From NCBI RefSeq assembly GCF_963665355.1, contig NZ_OY762229.1:1116001-1180000 (forward strand): DNA of 64,000 nucleotides. The letters are read 5' to 3'. Both the position numbers and the translations under genes were made by a program. This DNA comes from an uncultured Desulfobacter sp. GTDB lineage: Bacteria; Desulfobacterota; Desulfobacteria; Desulfobacterales; Desulfobacteraceae. Numbering within the stretch: the stretch's first letter is position 1; each line of letters starts with the position of its first letter. Below, piece by piece: positions 25,016 to 33,415 of this stretch. Under the pieces are notes generated by a model, which was not told the DNA's origin, ran no database searches, and saw only the letters and a list, made by a program, of their open reading frames with translations.

Positions 25016-28000
25016 TTAGTTCTCTTTGTGATAATCCTGGATCGGCTTGACCGTCAGATTTTTCTTTTTCATGGCCTGGATGGCCAGACTGATGGCTCTT
25101 GCCCCGTCCGTGGTGGTGGCATAGGGTATTTTATATTTAATGGCAGCCCTGCGGATTTCATATCCGTCTCTTTGGGTCTGACTGGATGCACCTGTGTTCA
25201 AGATAAGCTGGATCTCACCGTTTTTCACGGCATCCACCACATGGGGGCGGCCTGCAGATACTTTCTTTACGACGGTGGCCGGAATTTTGTGTTCTTCCAG
25301 GAACTGAACTGTTCCCCGGGTGGCCATGATGGTGAAACCCATGTCGTGGAAACGCTGGGCCACAGGGAGAGCCGCATTTTTGTCCTTATCCTGGACAGAG
25401 ATGAATACAGTGCCCTGCTTGGGCAGTTTCTGTCCGGCAGCAAACTGGGCTTTGGCCACAGCCGCGCCCAGATCCTTGTCAATACCCATGACTTCGCCCG
25501 TGGATTTCATTTCAGGCCCAAGAACAGGATCCACTTTTTCAAAGCGGTCAAAGGGCATCACCGCTTCCTTGACACAATAATAGGGTGGAATAATCTCTTT
25601 TGTCAGCCCCAGTTCCTTTAATGTTTTACCCAGCATGATCTTGGTGGCCAGCTTGGCCAAAGGTACGCCGATGGCCTTGGATACAAAGGGGATGGTCCGG
25701 GAGGCCCTGGGGTTGACCTCAATGATGTACACTGTGTCATTCATGATCCCGAACTGGATGTTCATCAGGCCCTTGACATTAAGCTCTTTGGCAATGGCTT
25801 TTGCCGCATCCGACATCTCTTTGATATGATGGGCCTCAATGGAATAGGGCGGCAGTACACAGGCGGAATCGCCGGAATGGATGCCTGCCTCTTCAATATG
25901 CTCCATCATGCCGCCGATGATGGTCTCTTCGCCGTCGGAGATGGCGTCCACATCCAGTTCAAAAGCTTCTTCCAGGAACTTGTCAATGAGCACGGGCTTG
26001 TCCGGAGAGGCCTGGACCGCCAGTTCAAAATAGGATTCCAGATCTTTTTCATCATAGACGATTTTCATGGCCCGGCCGCCCAGGACAAAGGAGGGGCGAA
26101 CCATGACCGGGTATCCGATATCCCTTGCAACGGTTACGGCTTCTTTGTAGGAATAAGCAATGCCGTTATCCGGCTGCCGCAGATTCAGTTTTTTAAGCAT
26201 GGCCGCAAACAGATCCCGGTCCTCGGCCCGGTCAATGCTTTCCGGGCTTGTGCCGATGATGGGAACCCCTGCCTTTTGAAGATCTGTGGCAAGGTTCAAC
26301 GGCGTCTGGCCGCCGAACTGGACGATCACACCAAAGGGTTTTTCCTTTTCCACGATGTGGAGCACATCTTCTCTGGTCAAAGGTTCAAAGTAAAGTTTGT
26401 CGGATGTGTCATAGTCCGTGGAGACCGTTTCCGGGTTGGAGTTGACCATGATGGACTCTACGCCCTCTTCCCTTAAGGCAAAGGAGGCATGAACGCAGCA
26501 GTAGTCAAATTCAATGCCCTGGCCTATGCGGTTGGGACCGCCGCCCAGGATGATCACCTTTTTCCTGTCCGCCACCCGGGCCTCACATTCGCTTTCATAG
26601 GTGGAGTAATAATAAGGGGTGACAGCCCTGAATTCGGCGGCACAGGTATCCACCAGCTTATACACCGGAACAATACCCAAGTCTTTTCGCTTCTGCTCGA
26701 TCTGTTTGTCCGTCAGTCCACCGGACAGATAGGCCAGCTGTTTGTCGGAGAACCCGTATTTTTTCGCCTTTTCAAAAAGATCCTTCGGCAGGTTCATGCC
26801 GGCCAGTTGAAGCTGTTTTTCAAGGTCCACAATCTGCTTCATCTGGTACAGGAACCATGGATCAATATCGGTCAAATCATGGATCGTGGAGATGGGCATA
26901 CCATGTTCAAGGGCGTATTTAATATAAAAAATCCGCTGGGAATTGGGGGTGGATAATTTGTATTCCAGATCCGTACCCGCCACAGAGCCGGGCGCAGGAT
27001 CTTTTCCGTCGGCACCAAATCCGGCCCGGCCGATTTCAAGGGAGCGCAAGCCTTTTTGCAAAGCTTCTTTAAAGGTTCTGCCGATGGACATGGTTTCACC
27101 AACGGATTTCATGGCCGTGGTGAGTATATCGTCTGCTTCGGGAAATTTTTCAAAGGTCCAGCGCGGAATTTTCACCACACAATAGTCAATGGACGGCTCA
27201 AAGCAGGCCATGGTCTCGCCGGTGATATCATTGGGGATCTCATCCAGGGTATACCCCACCGCAAGCTTGGCTGCGATTTTGGCAATGGGAAAGCCTGTGG
27301 CCTTGGAGGCAAGGGCAGAAGATCTGGAGACCCGGGGGTTCATCTCAACCACGATGATCTCCCCGTTGTCCGGGTTCACCGCAAACTGAACATTGGATCC
27401 GCCCGTGTCCACGCCGATCTCCCTGATAATGGCAATGGAGGCATCGCGCAACGCCTGGTATTCTTTGTCCGACAGGGTCTGGGCCGGGGCCACGGTAATG
27501 GAATCGCCTGTGTGAACACCCATGGCGTCCATGTTTTCAATGGAGCAGATGATCACCACGTTGTCCGCGTGGTCCCGCATCACCTCAAGCTCATACTCCT
27601 TCCATCCCAGGACGGATTCCTCAAGCATGACCTGGTGGATCAAAGAGGCATCAAGGCCGGACTTGGCAAGATTGGAAAGTTCTTCCATGTTGTAGGCCAC
27701 ACCGCCTCCGGTGCCGCCCAGGGTAAAGCTTGGCCGGACAATAATTGGAAACCCGATGCGCTGGGCCACCTCTTCCACCTCGGTCATATCGACGGCAAAT
27801 CCGGATTGGGGAATTCTCAAACCGATCTTATTCATGGCATCCCGGAACAGTTCCCGGTCTTCGGCCTTGTTGATGGCTTCAATGGAGGCACCGATCAGTT
27901 CAATATTATATTTTTCAAATATCCCTGTTTTGGCGGCGTCTATGGTGGTGTTCAGCGCCGTCTGTCCCCCGAGGGTGGGCAGCACGGCATCGGGACGCTC

Positions 28001-28240
28001 AATTTCGATGACCTTGCACAGGGTTTCAGCCGATACCGGCTCAATGTAGACCCGGTCCGCGGTTTCAGGGTCGGTCATGATGGTGGCCGGGTTGGAGTTA
28101 ATCAGGACAACTTCAAACCCTTCTTCCTTCAGAGCCTTGCAGGCCTGGGTGCCGGAATAGTCAAACTCGCAGGCCTGGCTGATGATGATCGGGCCGGCAC
28201 CAATGATCAGAATCTTGTGGATGTCGTTACGCTTTGGCAT
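25016..28240 (-). CDS. carB: Carbamoyl-phosphate synthase large subunit
   Basis: CarB makes carbamoyl phosphate from bicarbonate, ATP and ammonia delivered by CarA, feeding arginine and pyrimidine synthesis. The 1074-residue length is normal. Two homologous ATP-grasp halves are visible, each starting with a [29 protein letters not shown] motif (about 9-30; second copy [26 protein letters not shown] near 560). [27 protein letters not shown] and [16 protein letters not shown] are the paired active-site regions. The last about 130 residues form the MGS-like regulatory domain. It overlaps carA by 14 nt. Confidence 0.96.
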   Translation of the reverse strand: MPKRNDIHKILIIGAGPIIISQACEFDYSGTQACKALKEEGFEVVLINSNPATIMTDPETADRVYIEPVSAETLCKVIEIERPDAVLPTLGGQTALNTTIDAAKTGIFEKYNIELIGASIEAINKAEDRELFRDAMNKIGLRIPQSGFAVDMTEVEEVAQRIGFPIIVRPSFTLGGTGGGVAYNMEELSNLAKSGLDASLIHQVMLEESVLGWKEYELEVMRDHADNVVIICSIENMDAMGVHTGDSITVAPAQTLSDKEYQALRDASIAIIREIGVDTGGSNVQFAVNPDNGEIIVVEMNPRVSRSSALASKATGFPIAKIAAKLAVGYTLDEIPNDITGETMACFEPSIDYCVVKIPRWTFEKFPEADDILTTAMKSVGETMSIGRTFKEALQKGLRSLEIGRAGFGADGKDPAPGSVAGTDLEYKLSTPNSQRIFYIKYALEHGMPISTIHDLTDIDPWFLYQMKQIVDLEKQLQLAGMNLPKDLFEKAKKYGFSDKQLAYLSGGLTDKQIEQKRKDLGIVPVYKLVDTCAAEFRAVTPYYYSTYESECEARVADRKKVIILGGGPNRIGQGIEFDYCCVHASFALREEGVESIMVNSNPETVSTDYDTSDKLYFEPLTREDVLHIVEKEKPFGVIVQFGGQTPLNLATDLQKAGVPIIGTSPESIDRAEDRDLFAAMLKKLNLRQPDNGIAYSYKEAVTVARDIGYPVMVRPSFVLGGRAMKIVYDEKDLESYFELAVQASPDKPVLIDKFLEEAFELDVDAISDGEETIIGGMMEHIEEAGIHSGDSACVLPPYSIEAHHIKEMSDAAKAIAKELNVKGLMNIQFGIMNDTVYIIEVNPRASRTIPFVSKAIGVPLAKLATKIMLGKTLKELGLTKEIIPPYYCVKEAVMPFDRFEKVDPVLGPEMKSTGEVMGIDKDLGAAVAKAQFAAGQKLPKQGTVFISVQDKDKNAALPVAQRFHDMGFTIMATRGTVQFLEEHKIPATVVKKVSAGRPHVVDAVKNGEIQLILNTGASSQTQRDGYEIRRAAIKYKIPYATTTDGARAISLAIQAMKKKNLTVKPIQDYHKEN

Positions 28241-29369
28241 TTTCCATCACTTTTGCAAACTGGTTAAAAAGATAGGCCGCATCATGGGGACCCGGGGAGG
28301 CTTCGGGGTGGTACTGGACCGCAAACGCCCGGATGGTGTCGTTTTTAAGTCCTTCCAGGGAGTCCTCGTTCAGGTTGATATGGGTCAGGTGGCACTTTTT
28401 TCGGTCAAGGGTATTCAGATCCACGGCAAACCCGTGGTTCTGGGAGGTGATCTCAACCTTGCCGGTATCCATGTTCTTCACTGGCTGATTGCCGCCCCTG
28501 TGCCCGAATTTGATCTTCATGGTTTTACCGCCCATGGCAAGTCCGAGAAGCTGCATGCCCAGACAAATACCGAAAACCGGAAAATAGTCAAGAAGCTGGC
28601 GTATGGTCTCCACAATATAGGTCAAGGGTTCGGGGTCGCCGGGACCGTTGGACAGGAAAACACCGTCGGGATTCAGCTGTTTTATGGTCCTGGCATCTGT
28701 TTTTGCCGGAACCACCAGCACCTCGCACCCGGCATTCTCAAGGCAGCGGATAATATTATATTTTATGCCGAAATCCAGGGCCACCACAGAGTGTTTTTTA
28801 CCTTTGTGACGCCATATGGAGGGGTTTTCAAGGCTTGGGGTATCCACATAATCAGGGGTGTTGTCTTTCCAGAAATAGGGTTTGGGGGTTGTGACATATC
28901 CCACCAGGTCCGATCCTTCCATGGAAGGAATCAATCTTGCCCGGGCCACAAGGGATTCGGGATCCAGATCCGTGGTGGAGATCATGGCGCGCATGGCACC
29001 GGATTTTCTTATATGCCGGGTAAGCGCCCTTGTATCAAGGTCTTCGATGCCCAGTACATGGGATTTTATCAGATAGTCGGCAAGGGTTCCCGTTGATCTG
29101 AAATTGCTTGGAAACTCTTGGTATTCTTTGACAATGAAGGCTGCCACATGAATACGGTCCGACTCAACATCTTCCGGACACACCCCGTAGTTGCCAATGA
29201 GCGGATAGGTCATGGTGACCATCTGTCCGTAATAAGACGGGTCGGTCAGGATCTCCTGGTAACCGGTCATGCTGGTGTTGAACACCACCTCTCCCTGGGC
29301 TTCTCCCGGCCCTGTAAAACTTCTGCAGGAAAATGTCCTTCCATCTTCCAGGGCTAACAATGCTTTCAT
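28227..29369 (-). CDS. carA: Carbamoyl-phosphate synthase small subunit
   Basis: CarA is the glutamine amidotransferase subunit that supplies ammonia to CarB. The 380 residues comprise the N-terminal CPSase domain ([33 protein letters not shown]) and a class I glutaminase with the oxyanion/nucleophile motif [11 protein letters not shown] (catalytic Cys at about 268), NQPV and the C-terminal His-Glu in [11 protein letters not shown]. It is the first gene of a leftward carA-carB-purF-radical SAM series. The 227 bases upstream to the MarR stop are AT-rich; I see no PyrR-type or other recognisable attenuator there. Confidence 0.96.
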   Translation of the reverse strand: MKALLALEDGRTFSCRSFTGPGEAQGEVVFNTSMTGYQEILTDPSYYGQMVTMTYPLIGNYGVCPEDVESDRIHVAAFIVKEYQEFPSNFRSTGTLADYLIKSHVLGIEDLDTRALTRHIRKSGAMRAMISTTDLDPESLVARARLIPSMEGSDLVGYVTTPKPYFWKDNTPDYVDTPSLENPSIWRHKGKKHSVVALDFGIKYNIIRCLENAGCEVLVVPAKTDARTIKQLNPDGVFLSNGPGDPEPLTYIVETIRQLLDYFPVFGICLGMQLLGLAMGGKTMKIKFGHRGGNQPVKNMDTGKVEITSQNHGFAVDLNTLDRKKCHLTHINLNEDSLEGLKNDTIRAFAVQYHPEASPGPHDAAYLFNQFAKVMENAKA

Positions 29370-29596
29370 ATGGATTAATACCTGTCCCTTAAATATTATG
29401 GTAAAAAGCGTTCCGCAATTTATTTAGAACCTGTTTAAATATCATGAAAAAGCTTTTATTTTCAAGTCCCGGGGTTCATTCAATACAAAGATAGTCGGAT
29501 TTCATGGTTCGGATATCGGTTGTATAAAATATTTGTCATCGGCTACGAAAAGAGCCAAATTCGTATTTATATCAATGCGTTAAATAGAATATGCCG

Positions 29597-30118
29597 CTAA
29601 TTAGTCTTCTTCTGTGAAATACCTGTCGGGACCTTTGATGCAGATCTCTGTTTATCCTGTGAAACGGGGTTGTTCAGGCGATCAAAATTTGAAAATATAT
29701 TATTGATGGTTGCTCTGCACAGGGTCATATCTTCCGGACTTATTCCATGCTCAGCCTCATCCAACATTTCTTCTACAAAGCCTAAAAGATGGGGTTTTAA
29801 TTCTTTGGCTTTGTTTGTAAGGTAAACAAGATTGCTGCGTTTATCATTCCGGTCAGGAACTCTGAGCACAATATTTTTTTTCTCAAGTCCATTTAAAAGG
29901 CGGGTGATTGCCGCTTTGTCTTTAACGGCGGTCCGGGCAAGGGATTGCTGGGTTTGGCCATCCTGGCGGTATAGATGTACAAGTATGCTCCATTGCTCAT
30001 AACTCACATCAATTCCAGCATCCTGGAATTTTTTTGACAGCCGCTTGATGATGGCTCTGGATAATCGTCCCACAAGATAGCCAATAGATAAGTCAATGAT
30101 CTTGCTGTAGTTGTCCAC
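29597..30118 (-). CDS. MarR family transcriptional regulator
   Basis: A 173-residue winged-helix regulator. The conserved MarR core is visible: SYEQWSILVHLYRQDGQTQQSLARTAVKDKAAITRLLNGLEKKNIVLRVPDRNDKRSNLVYLTNKAKEL (about 40-107), including the wing DRNDKR. The start is GTG with only a weak purine-rich ribosome binding site. A basic C-terminal tail follows the dimerisation helices. It lies downstream of the TAXI-TRAP transporter on the same strand, 169 nt after the permease stop, behind an inverted repeat. It is the natural candidate to control that transporter; the effector is unknown. Confidence 0.88.
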   Translation of the reverse strand: MDNYSKIIDLSIGYLVGRLSRAIIKRLSKKFQDAGIDVSYEQWSILVHLYRQDGQTQQSLARTAVKDKAAITRLLNGLEKKNIVLRVPDRNDKRSNLVYLTNKAKELKPHLLGFVEEMLDEAEHGISPEDMTLCRATINNIFSNFDRLNNPVSQDKQRSASKVPTGISQKKTN

Positions 30119-30173
30119 GTCGATTTTCTTTGTCTTGTGACGTTATTTTAAACTATCGCCTGAACTAAAACCC

Positions 30174-30235
30174 GTGTTTGGACGAAAAGTTGCCCAGATG
30201 CACGGCGCCGATGGGGTGGCTTTTTGTCCAAACAC
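30174..30235. repeat. 16-bp inverted repeat between TRAP permease and marR
   Basis: GTGTTTGGACGAAAAG (30174-30189) and CTTTTTGTCCAAACAC (30220-30235) are inverted copies differing at one base (a G-U pair in RNA) around a 30-nt GC-rich centre. The left arm also occurs exactly, inverted, at 47790-47805. It could be a terminator-like hairpin, an operator, or a small repeat element. Confidence 0.65.
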
Positions 30236-30287
30236 AAACTGTGTAGAAATGATAGGGATCCGGATCTGGTGGAATCCGAGCCGGAAA

Positions 30288-32189
30288 TCAGCCTTCAACT
30301 TTTTTCCCCCTAAAAAAATTTTTCATAGAAGAGATCCAGATCCCACTGAGAAACCAGGAGTAGGCCCAAGTCCCAAAAAGAATGGCAATAAAGGATTTGA
30401 CAATGTCCATGGTGCTGCCGTCAAGGGAAAACCCTGGAACGTATCCGAAAAGCAAGGGGCCAAGGTAAAGAAATTTTGCAAATTTAAAAGATGCCAGGGC
30501 CGTGCGCCACATATTGGCTTTGGCGATCGTGGCACCAGCAAAGGCGGCGATACAAACCGGCGGTGTAATGTTTGAATCCTGGGAAAGCCAGTAAACAATC
30601 ATGTGCGCTGCAATTTCATTGACGCCAAGATGGGTCAAGGCCGGCACAGCCACGACTGCAGTGATCAGATAAGCTGCGGTGACAGGAACACCCATACCTA
30701 ATACCAGGGAGGCCAGAGCCACAAGCAATATGGTCAGAAGCAAGGAACCTCCGGCAAGTTCAATCATGATATCGGCAAAAGTTAATACAAGGCCGGAAAA
30801 AGTTAATACACCAATAATAATTCCAATGACACCAACTGTAGCACCGATTTTAAGACTGTTTTCAGTCCCGGACCTGGCAGCCTCAAGAAAGTTGGTTAAT
30901 CCAGGTTTCACCTGTTCAGGTTTTTTTATGTATACAAAAACAGCGCCGACAACACCGACAAGCAACCCGACCCACTGAGGTATGACTGCGCTGTCAGCAC
31001 TTCCCACAAATCGGTTGATCAAGGAAATTAAAAATATGCCGGCTACGATCAGCCCCATGGTAAGATCCATGGATGTATCCGCGTTTACTCGACTGATGAA
31101 AAGACAGGTTACAAGGCCAAGTATGGCTGAGAATCCGGGCGAATAACCCGTAAGCATCAAGATGGTAATGGCGATCAGGGGCATTGTATAAAACCATTGG
31201 GTTTTAAATATATGGCCGGCAGACTGATCACTTTTCTCTCCGATAATATTATTTTTTTTAGCCTCATAATGGACCATGCAGAACACACTGAAAAAATACA
31301 TTAAGGCAGGGAAAATGGCTATCTGCATAATTCTTGAATAGGGAACGCCGGTCAGTTCGGCCATGATGAACCCCCCTGCGCCCATGATTGGGGGCATGAA
31401 CATGCCGCCGATGGATGCTGCCGGTTCAATGCCGCCGGCAATATGGGACTTGAACCCGGCTTTTTTCATCATGGGGATGGTAAACATACCTGTTGAAACG
31501 GTATTGGCAATGGCTGAGCCGGATATGGAACCAAAAAGCCCGGATGCTATGACAGATACCTTGGCCGGCCCGCCAATTTTATGGCCTACAGCCGCAAGAG
31601 GCCAGTCAATGAAAAATTTCTGGGCCCCGCATTTTTCAAGGTAAGCCCCAAATAAAACGAATAAAATTACATAAGTGGCCAAAACATTGGCCATGATGCC
31701 GAAGACACCGTCGCTTTTGTAAAATATGCTGATGCATAACTCCGTAAATGGGGCTCCGGCATGGGAAATCAAATCCGGGGCCATATATCCGTATACGCCG
31801 TAGATCAGCATCAAGGCTCCGATGATAACAAAAACATTTCCGACAACACGTCGGGCCAGCTCAATGCCGATGAGAACGCCGATGATGGCAAAAACCATAT
31901 CAATCGTTGTTTCTGCACCGGTCCGGTAATTGATGGTTTCAAACAGAACAATCCAGTATCCAATTGAAGCAATGGATAAAAGGATCAATACATAATCAAT
32001 AATCCTGCCCATGAAAGATTTTGACTTATACAACAGGAAGACAAGTACATATGTAATGATAACGTATATCCCTCTGTGATACTGGGTCGCCATGGGCTGT
32101 ACGATGGCAGCCCAGGAGTAAAACAGAACAAGAATTATTGAAAGAACATCAAATATAATTTGTTCAACTTTATTAAGTTTTTCGTACAC
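30288..32189 (-). CDS. TRAP transporter fused permease subunit (DctQM, TAXI type)
   Basis: A 633-residue inner-membrane permease in which the small (DctQ-like) and large (DctM-like) TRAP subunits are fused, as is usual for TAXI-type systems. About 15 or more hydrophobic segments are visible. The N-terminal part (1-150) corresponds to the small subunit. The large-subunit part carries FGSISGSAIANTVSTGMFTIPMMKKAGF and GGIEPAASIGGMFMPPIMGAGGFIMAELTG, the conserved re-entrant regions, and later VLGMGVPVTAAYL. The start codon is GTG, preceded by GGAAGAG. It pairs with the binding protein upstream at 32306; transport is driven by an ion gradient. The substrate is unknown. Confidence 0.92.
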   Translation of the reverse strand: MYEKLNKVEQIIFDVLSIILVLFYSWAAIVQPMATQYHRGIYVIITYVLVFLLYKSKSFMGRIIDYVLILLSIASIGYWIVLFETINYRTGAETTIDMVFAIIGVLIGIELARRVVGNVFVIIGALMLIYGVYGYMAPDLISHAGAPFTELCISIFYKSDGVFGIMANVLATYVILFVLFGAYLEKCGAQKFFIDWPLAAVGHKIGGPAKVSVIASGLFGSISGSAIANTVSTGMFTIPMMKKAGFKSHIAGGIEPAASIGGMFMPPIMGAGGFIMAELTGVPYSRIMQIAIFPALMYFFSVFCMVHYEAKKNNIIGEKSDQSAGHIFKTQWFYTMPLIAITILMLTGYSPGFSAILGLVTCLFISRVNADTSMDLTMGLIVAGIFLISLINRFVGSADSAVIPQWVGLLVGVVGAVFVYIKKPEQVKPGLTNFLEAARSGTENSLKIGATVGVIGIIIGVLTFSGLVLTFADIMIELAGGSLLLTILLVALASLVLGMGVPVTAAYLITAVVAVPALTHLGVNEIAAHMIVYWLSQDSNITPPVCIAAFAGATIAKANMWRTALASFKFAKFLYLGPLLFGYVPGFSLDGSTMDIVKSFIAILFGTWAYSWFLSGIWISSMKNFFRGKKVEG

Positions 32190-32245
32190 GGGTCTCTTCC
32201 TGTCTTTAATTATCTATTTTGTTACGGATTATTTATGCGGCATTT

Positions 32246-32277
32246 GGGCAGAAAGGCTTATCAAAGCCTTTCTGCCC
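32246..32277 (-). promoter_or_regulatory. Perfect intercistronic hairpin between TRAP binding protein and permease
   Basis: GGGCAGAAAGGCTT and AAGCCTTTCTGCCC form a perfect 14-bp stem with a 4-nt ATCA loop, 28 nt after the binding-protein stop. No T-run follows. Such hairpins often stabilise the upstream message and reduce expression of the downstream permease. Confidence 0.75.
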
Positions 32278-32305
32278 GATGAAAAAGATGGGGTCTGCGA
32301 AAAAG

Positions 32306-33268
32306 TTATAATACCCCTTTTTCCTTCCAGAATTTTTCAGCTCCTGGATGCAAGGGAGTAACGATACCGTCAGCACCATGCTCAACAGACATATTTTTAA
32401 AAGTTTTTTTCTGGGATTTCATGTGGGCAAGCCCTTCATCTGAAAAAACCAGAGCGAGCATTTTGTAAACGATGTCATCAGACACCTTGGAATTGGCAAC
32501 CCAGAGCGTTGAATCCTGGAATGAAGGCGTATCATAATCCACACCGTTATATGTGTTTGCAGGGATAATCTGTTTTGCGAAATAAGGATATTTGTCATAA
32601 AAACCTGATGATTTTGCATCGGTGTCAAGATCAACCAGATCAATATGGTCAGTCTGGGCGGCCATCATGACAGCGCCGGTGGGAAATCCAACAAACAGCC
32701 AGAAGGCGTCAAGCTGATTGTTGCCAAAGGCCTGGGCTGCATCATTGTATCCCATGGCGTTTCTTTCGATTTTATCCCATACACCCATGTGTTTAAAAAA
32801 AAGCTCGCAATTGGCAAATGCGCCGGAACCGGCATTACCAACGCCGACTTTTTTACCCACGAGGTCTTTTGTGCTTTTAATACCGGAGTCTTTGCGTACA
32901 ACAAGCTGTGCCGGAGCTCCATAAAGAAATGCCACAGCCAGTACGTTTTCATATTTTTGGGTATCATTTGAAAGCAGCCCGTGGCGACCCTGATAAACAT
33001 GCCCGGAATAAACAACGCTCATTTGTTGTCTGCCGGCATCTGTTTTCCTTAGATTTTCTGTTGAGCCGCCGGAGGACTGGGCTTGAACTTTAAATTCTTT
33101 AACTGCTTTTATGGGTTTAAAAACCTGGATACTGTTGGCTACAACTTGAAAAGTGCCCCCAGCAGGGCCACCGCCAAATACAATTCTTTCCTTGGCCAGG
33201 CCAGGCTGACAACAGATCATGGAAACTGCCCCGATAAAGCCAAGAATCAATAGAAATTTACCTTTCAT
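32306..33268 (-). CDS. TAXI family TRAP transporter solute-binding protein
   Basis: A 320-residue periplasmic binding protein with an N-terminal signal peptide (MKGKFLLILGFIGAVSMICC, cleaved near AKER). TAXI-family features are the early VFGGGPAGGTFQVVANSIQVF, EFKVQAQSSGGSTENLRK, SGIKSTKDLVGKKVGVGNAGSGAFANCELFF, and a C-terminal MSVEHGADGIVTPLHPGAEKFWKEKG. A cysteine near the signal cleavage region is present but the context is not a convincing lipobox. AGGAG precedes the ATG. It is first in the transporter operon, behind a good sigma-70 promoter. TAXI proteins often bind organic acids or amino acids; here the ligand is not predictable. Confidence 0.92.
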   Translation of the reverse strand: MKGKFLLILGFIGAVSMICCQPGLAKERIVFGGGPAGGTFQVVANSIQVFKPIKAVKEFKVQAQSSGGSTENLRKTDAGRQQMSVVYSGHVYQGRHGLLSNDTQKYENVLAVAFLYGAPAQLVVRKDSGIKSTKDLVGKKVGVGNAGSGAFANCELFFKHMGVWDKIERNAMGYNDAAQAFGNNQLDAFWLFVGFPTGAVMMAAQTDHIDLVDLDTDAKSSGFYDKYPYFAKQIIPANTYNGVDYDTPSFQDSTLWVANSKVSDDIVYKMLALVFSDEGLAHMKSQKKTFKNMSVEHGADGIVTPLHPGAEKFWKEKGVL

Positions 33269-33297
33269 AATCTACTCCTGTTTAAATCTTTAAAATT

Positions 33298-33315
33298 AAT
33301 AAGTGAACCATTATT
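33298..33315. promoter_or_regulatory. Possible MarR operator at the TRAP promoter
   Basis: AATAAGTGAACCATTATT is an imperfect palindrome (AATAA/TTATT outer arms, 12 of 18 positions symmetric) lying just downstream of the -10 box, where a repressor would block transcription. The linked MarR protein is the likely candidate. Confidence 0.35.
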
Positions 33316-33316
33316 C

Positions 33317-33344
33317 ATAGTATCAACCCAATTTAAAAAGTCAA
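33317..33344 (-). promoter_or_regulatory. Sigma-70 promoter of the TRAP transporter operon
   Basis: On the minus strand TTGACT (33344-33339) and TACTAT (33322-33317) are separated by 16 nt, 49 nt upstream of the binding-protein ATG. Five of six bases match the consensus in each box. Confidence 0.7.
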
Positions 33345-33415
33345 TAGAAGTCTTTAAATATAGGAACTTGTATCTACGCTCTCGCACTATTGGACGGTTG
33401 CCAGCGAAGTCTTCC

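Noticed and set aside
27056..28267. A 403-codon open frame on the plus strand opposite carB and carA
   Set aside because: It is fully antisense to secure carB sequence, has no recognisable domain and is rich in Gly, His and Asn, as expected from the reverse of GC-biased third positions.
28182..29096. A 304-codon open frame opposite carA
   Set aside because: Antisense to carA with no family motif and no ribosome binding site; a by-product of codon bias.
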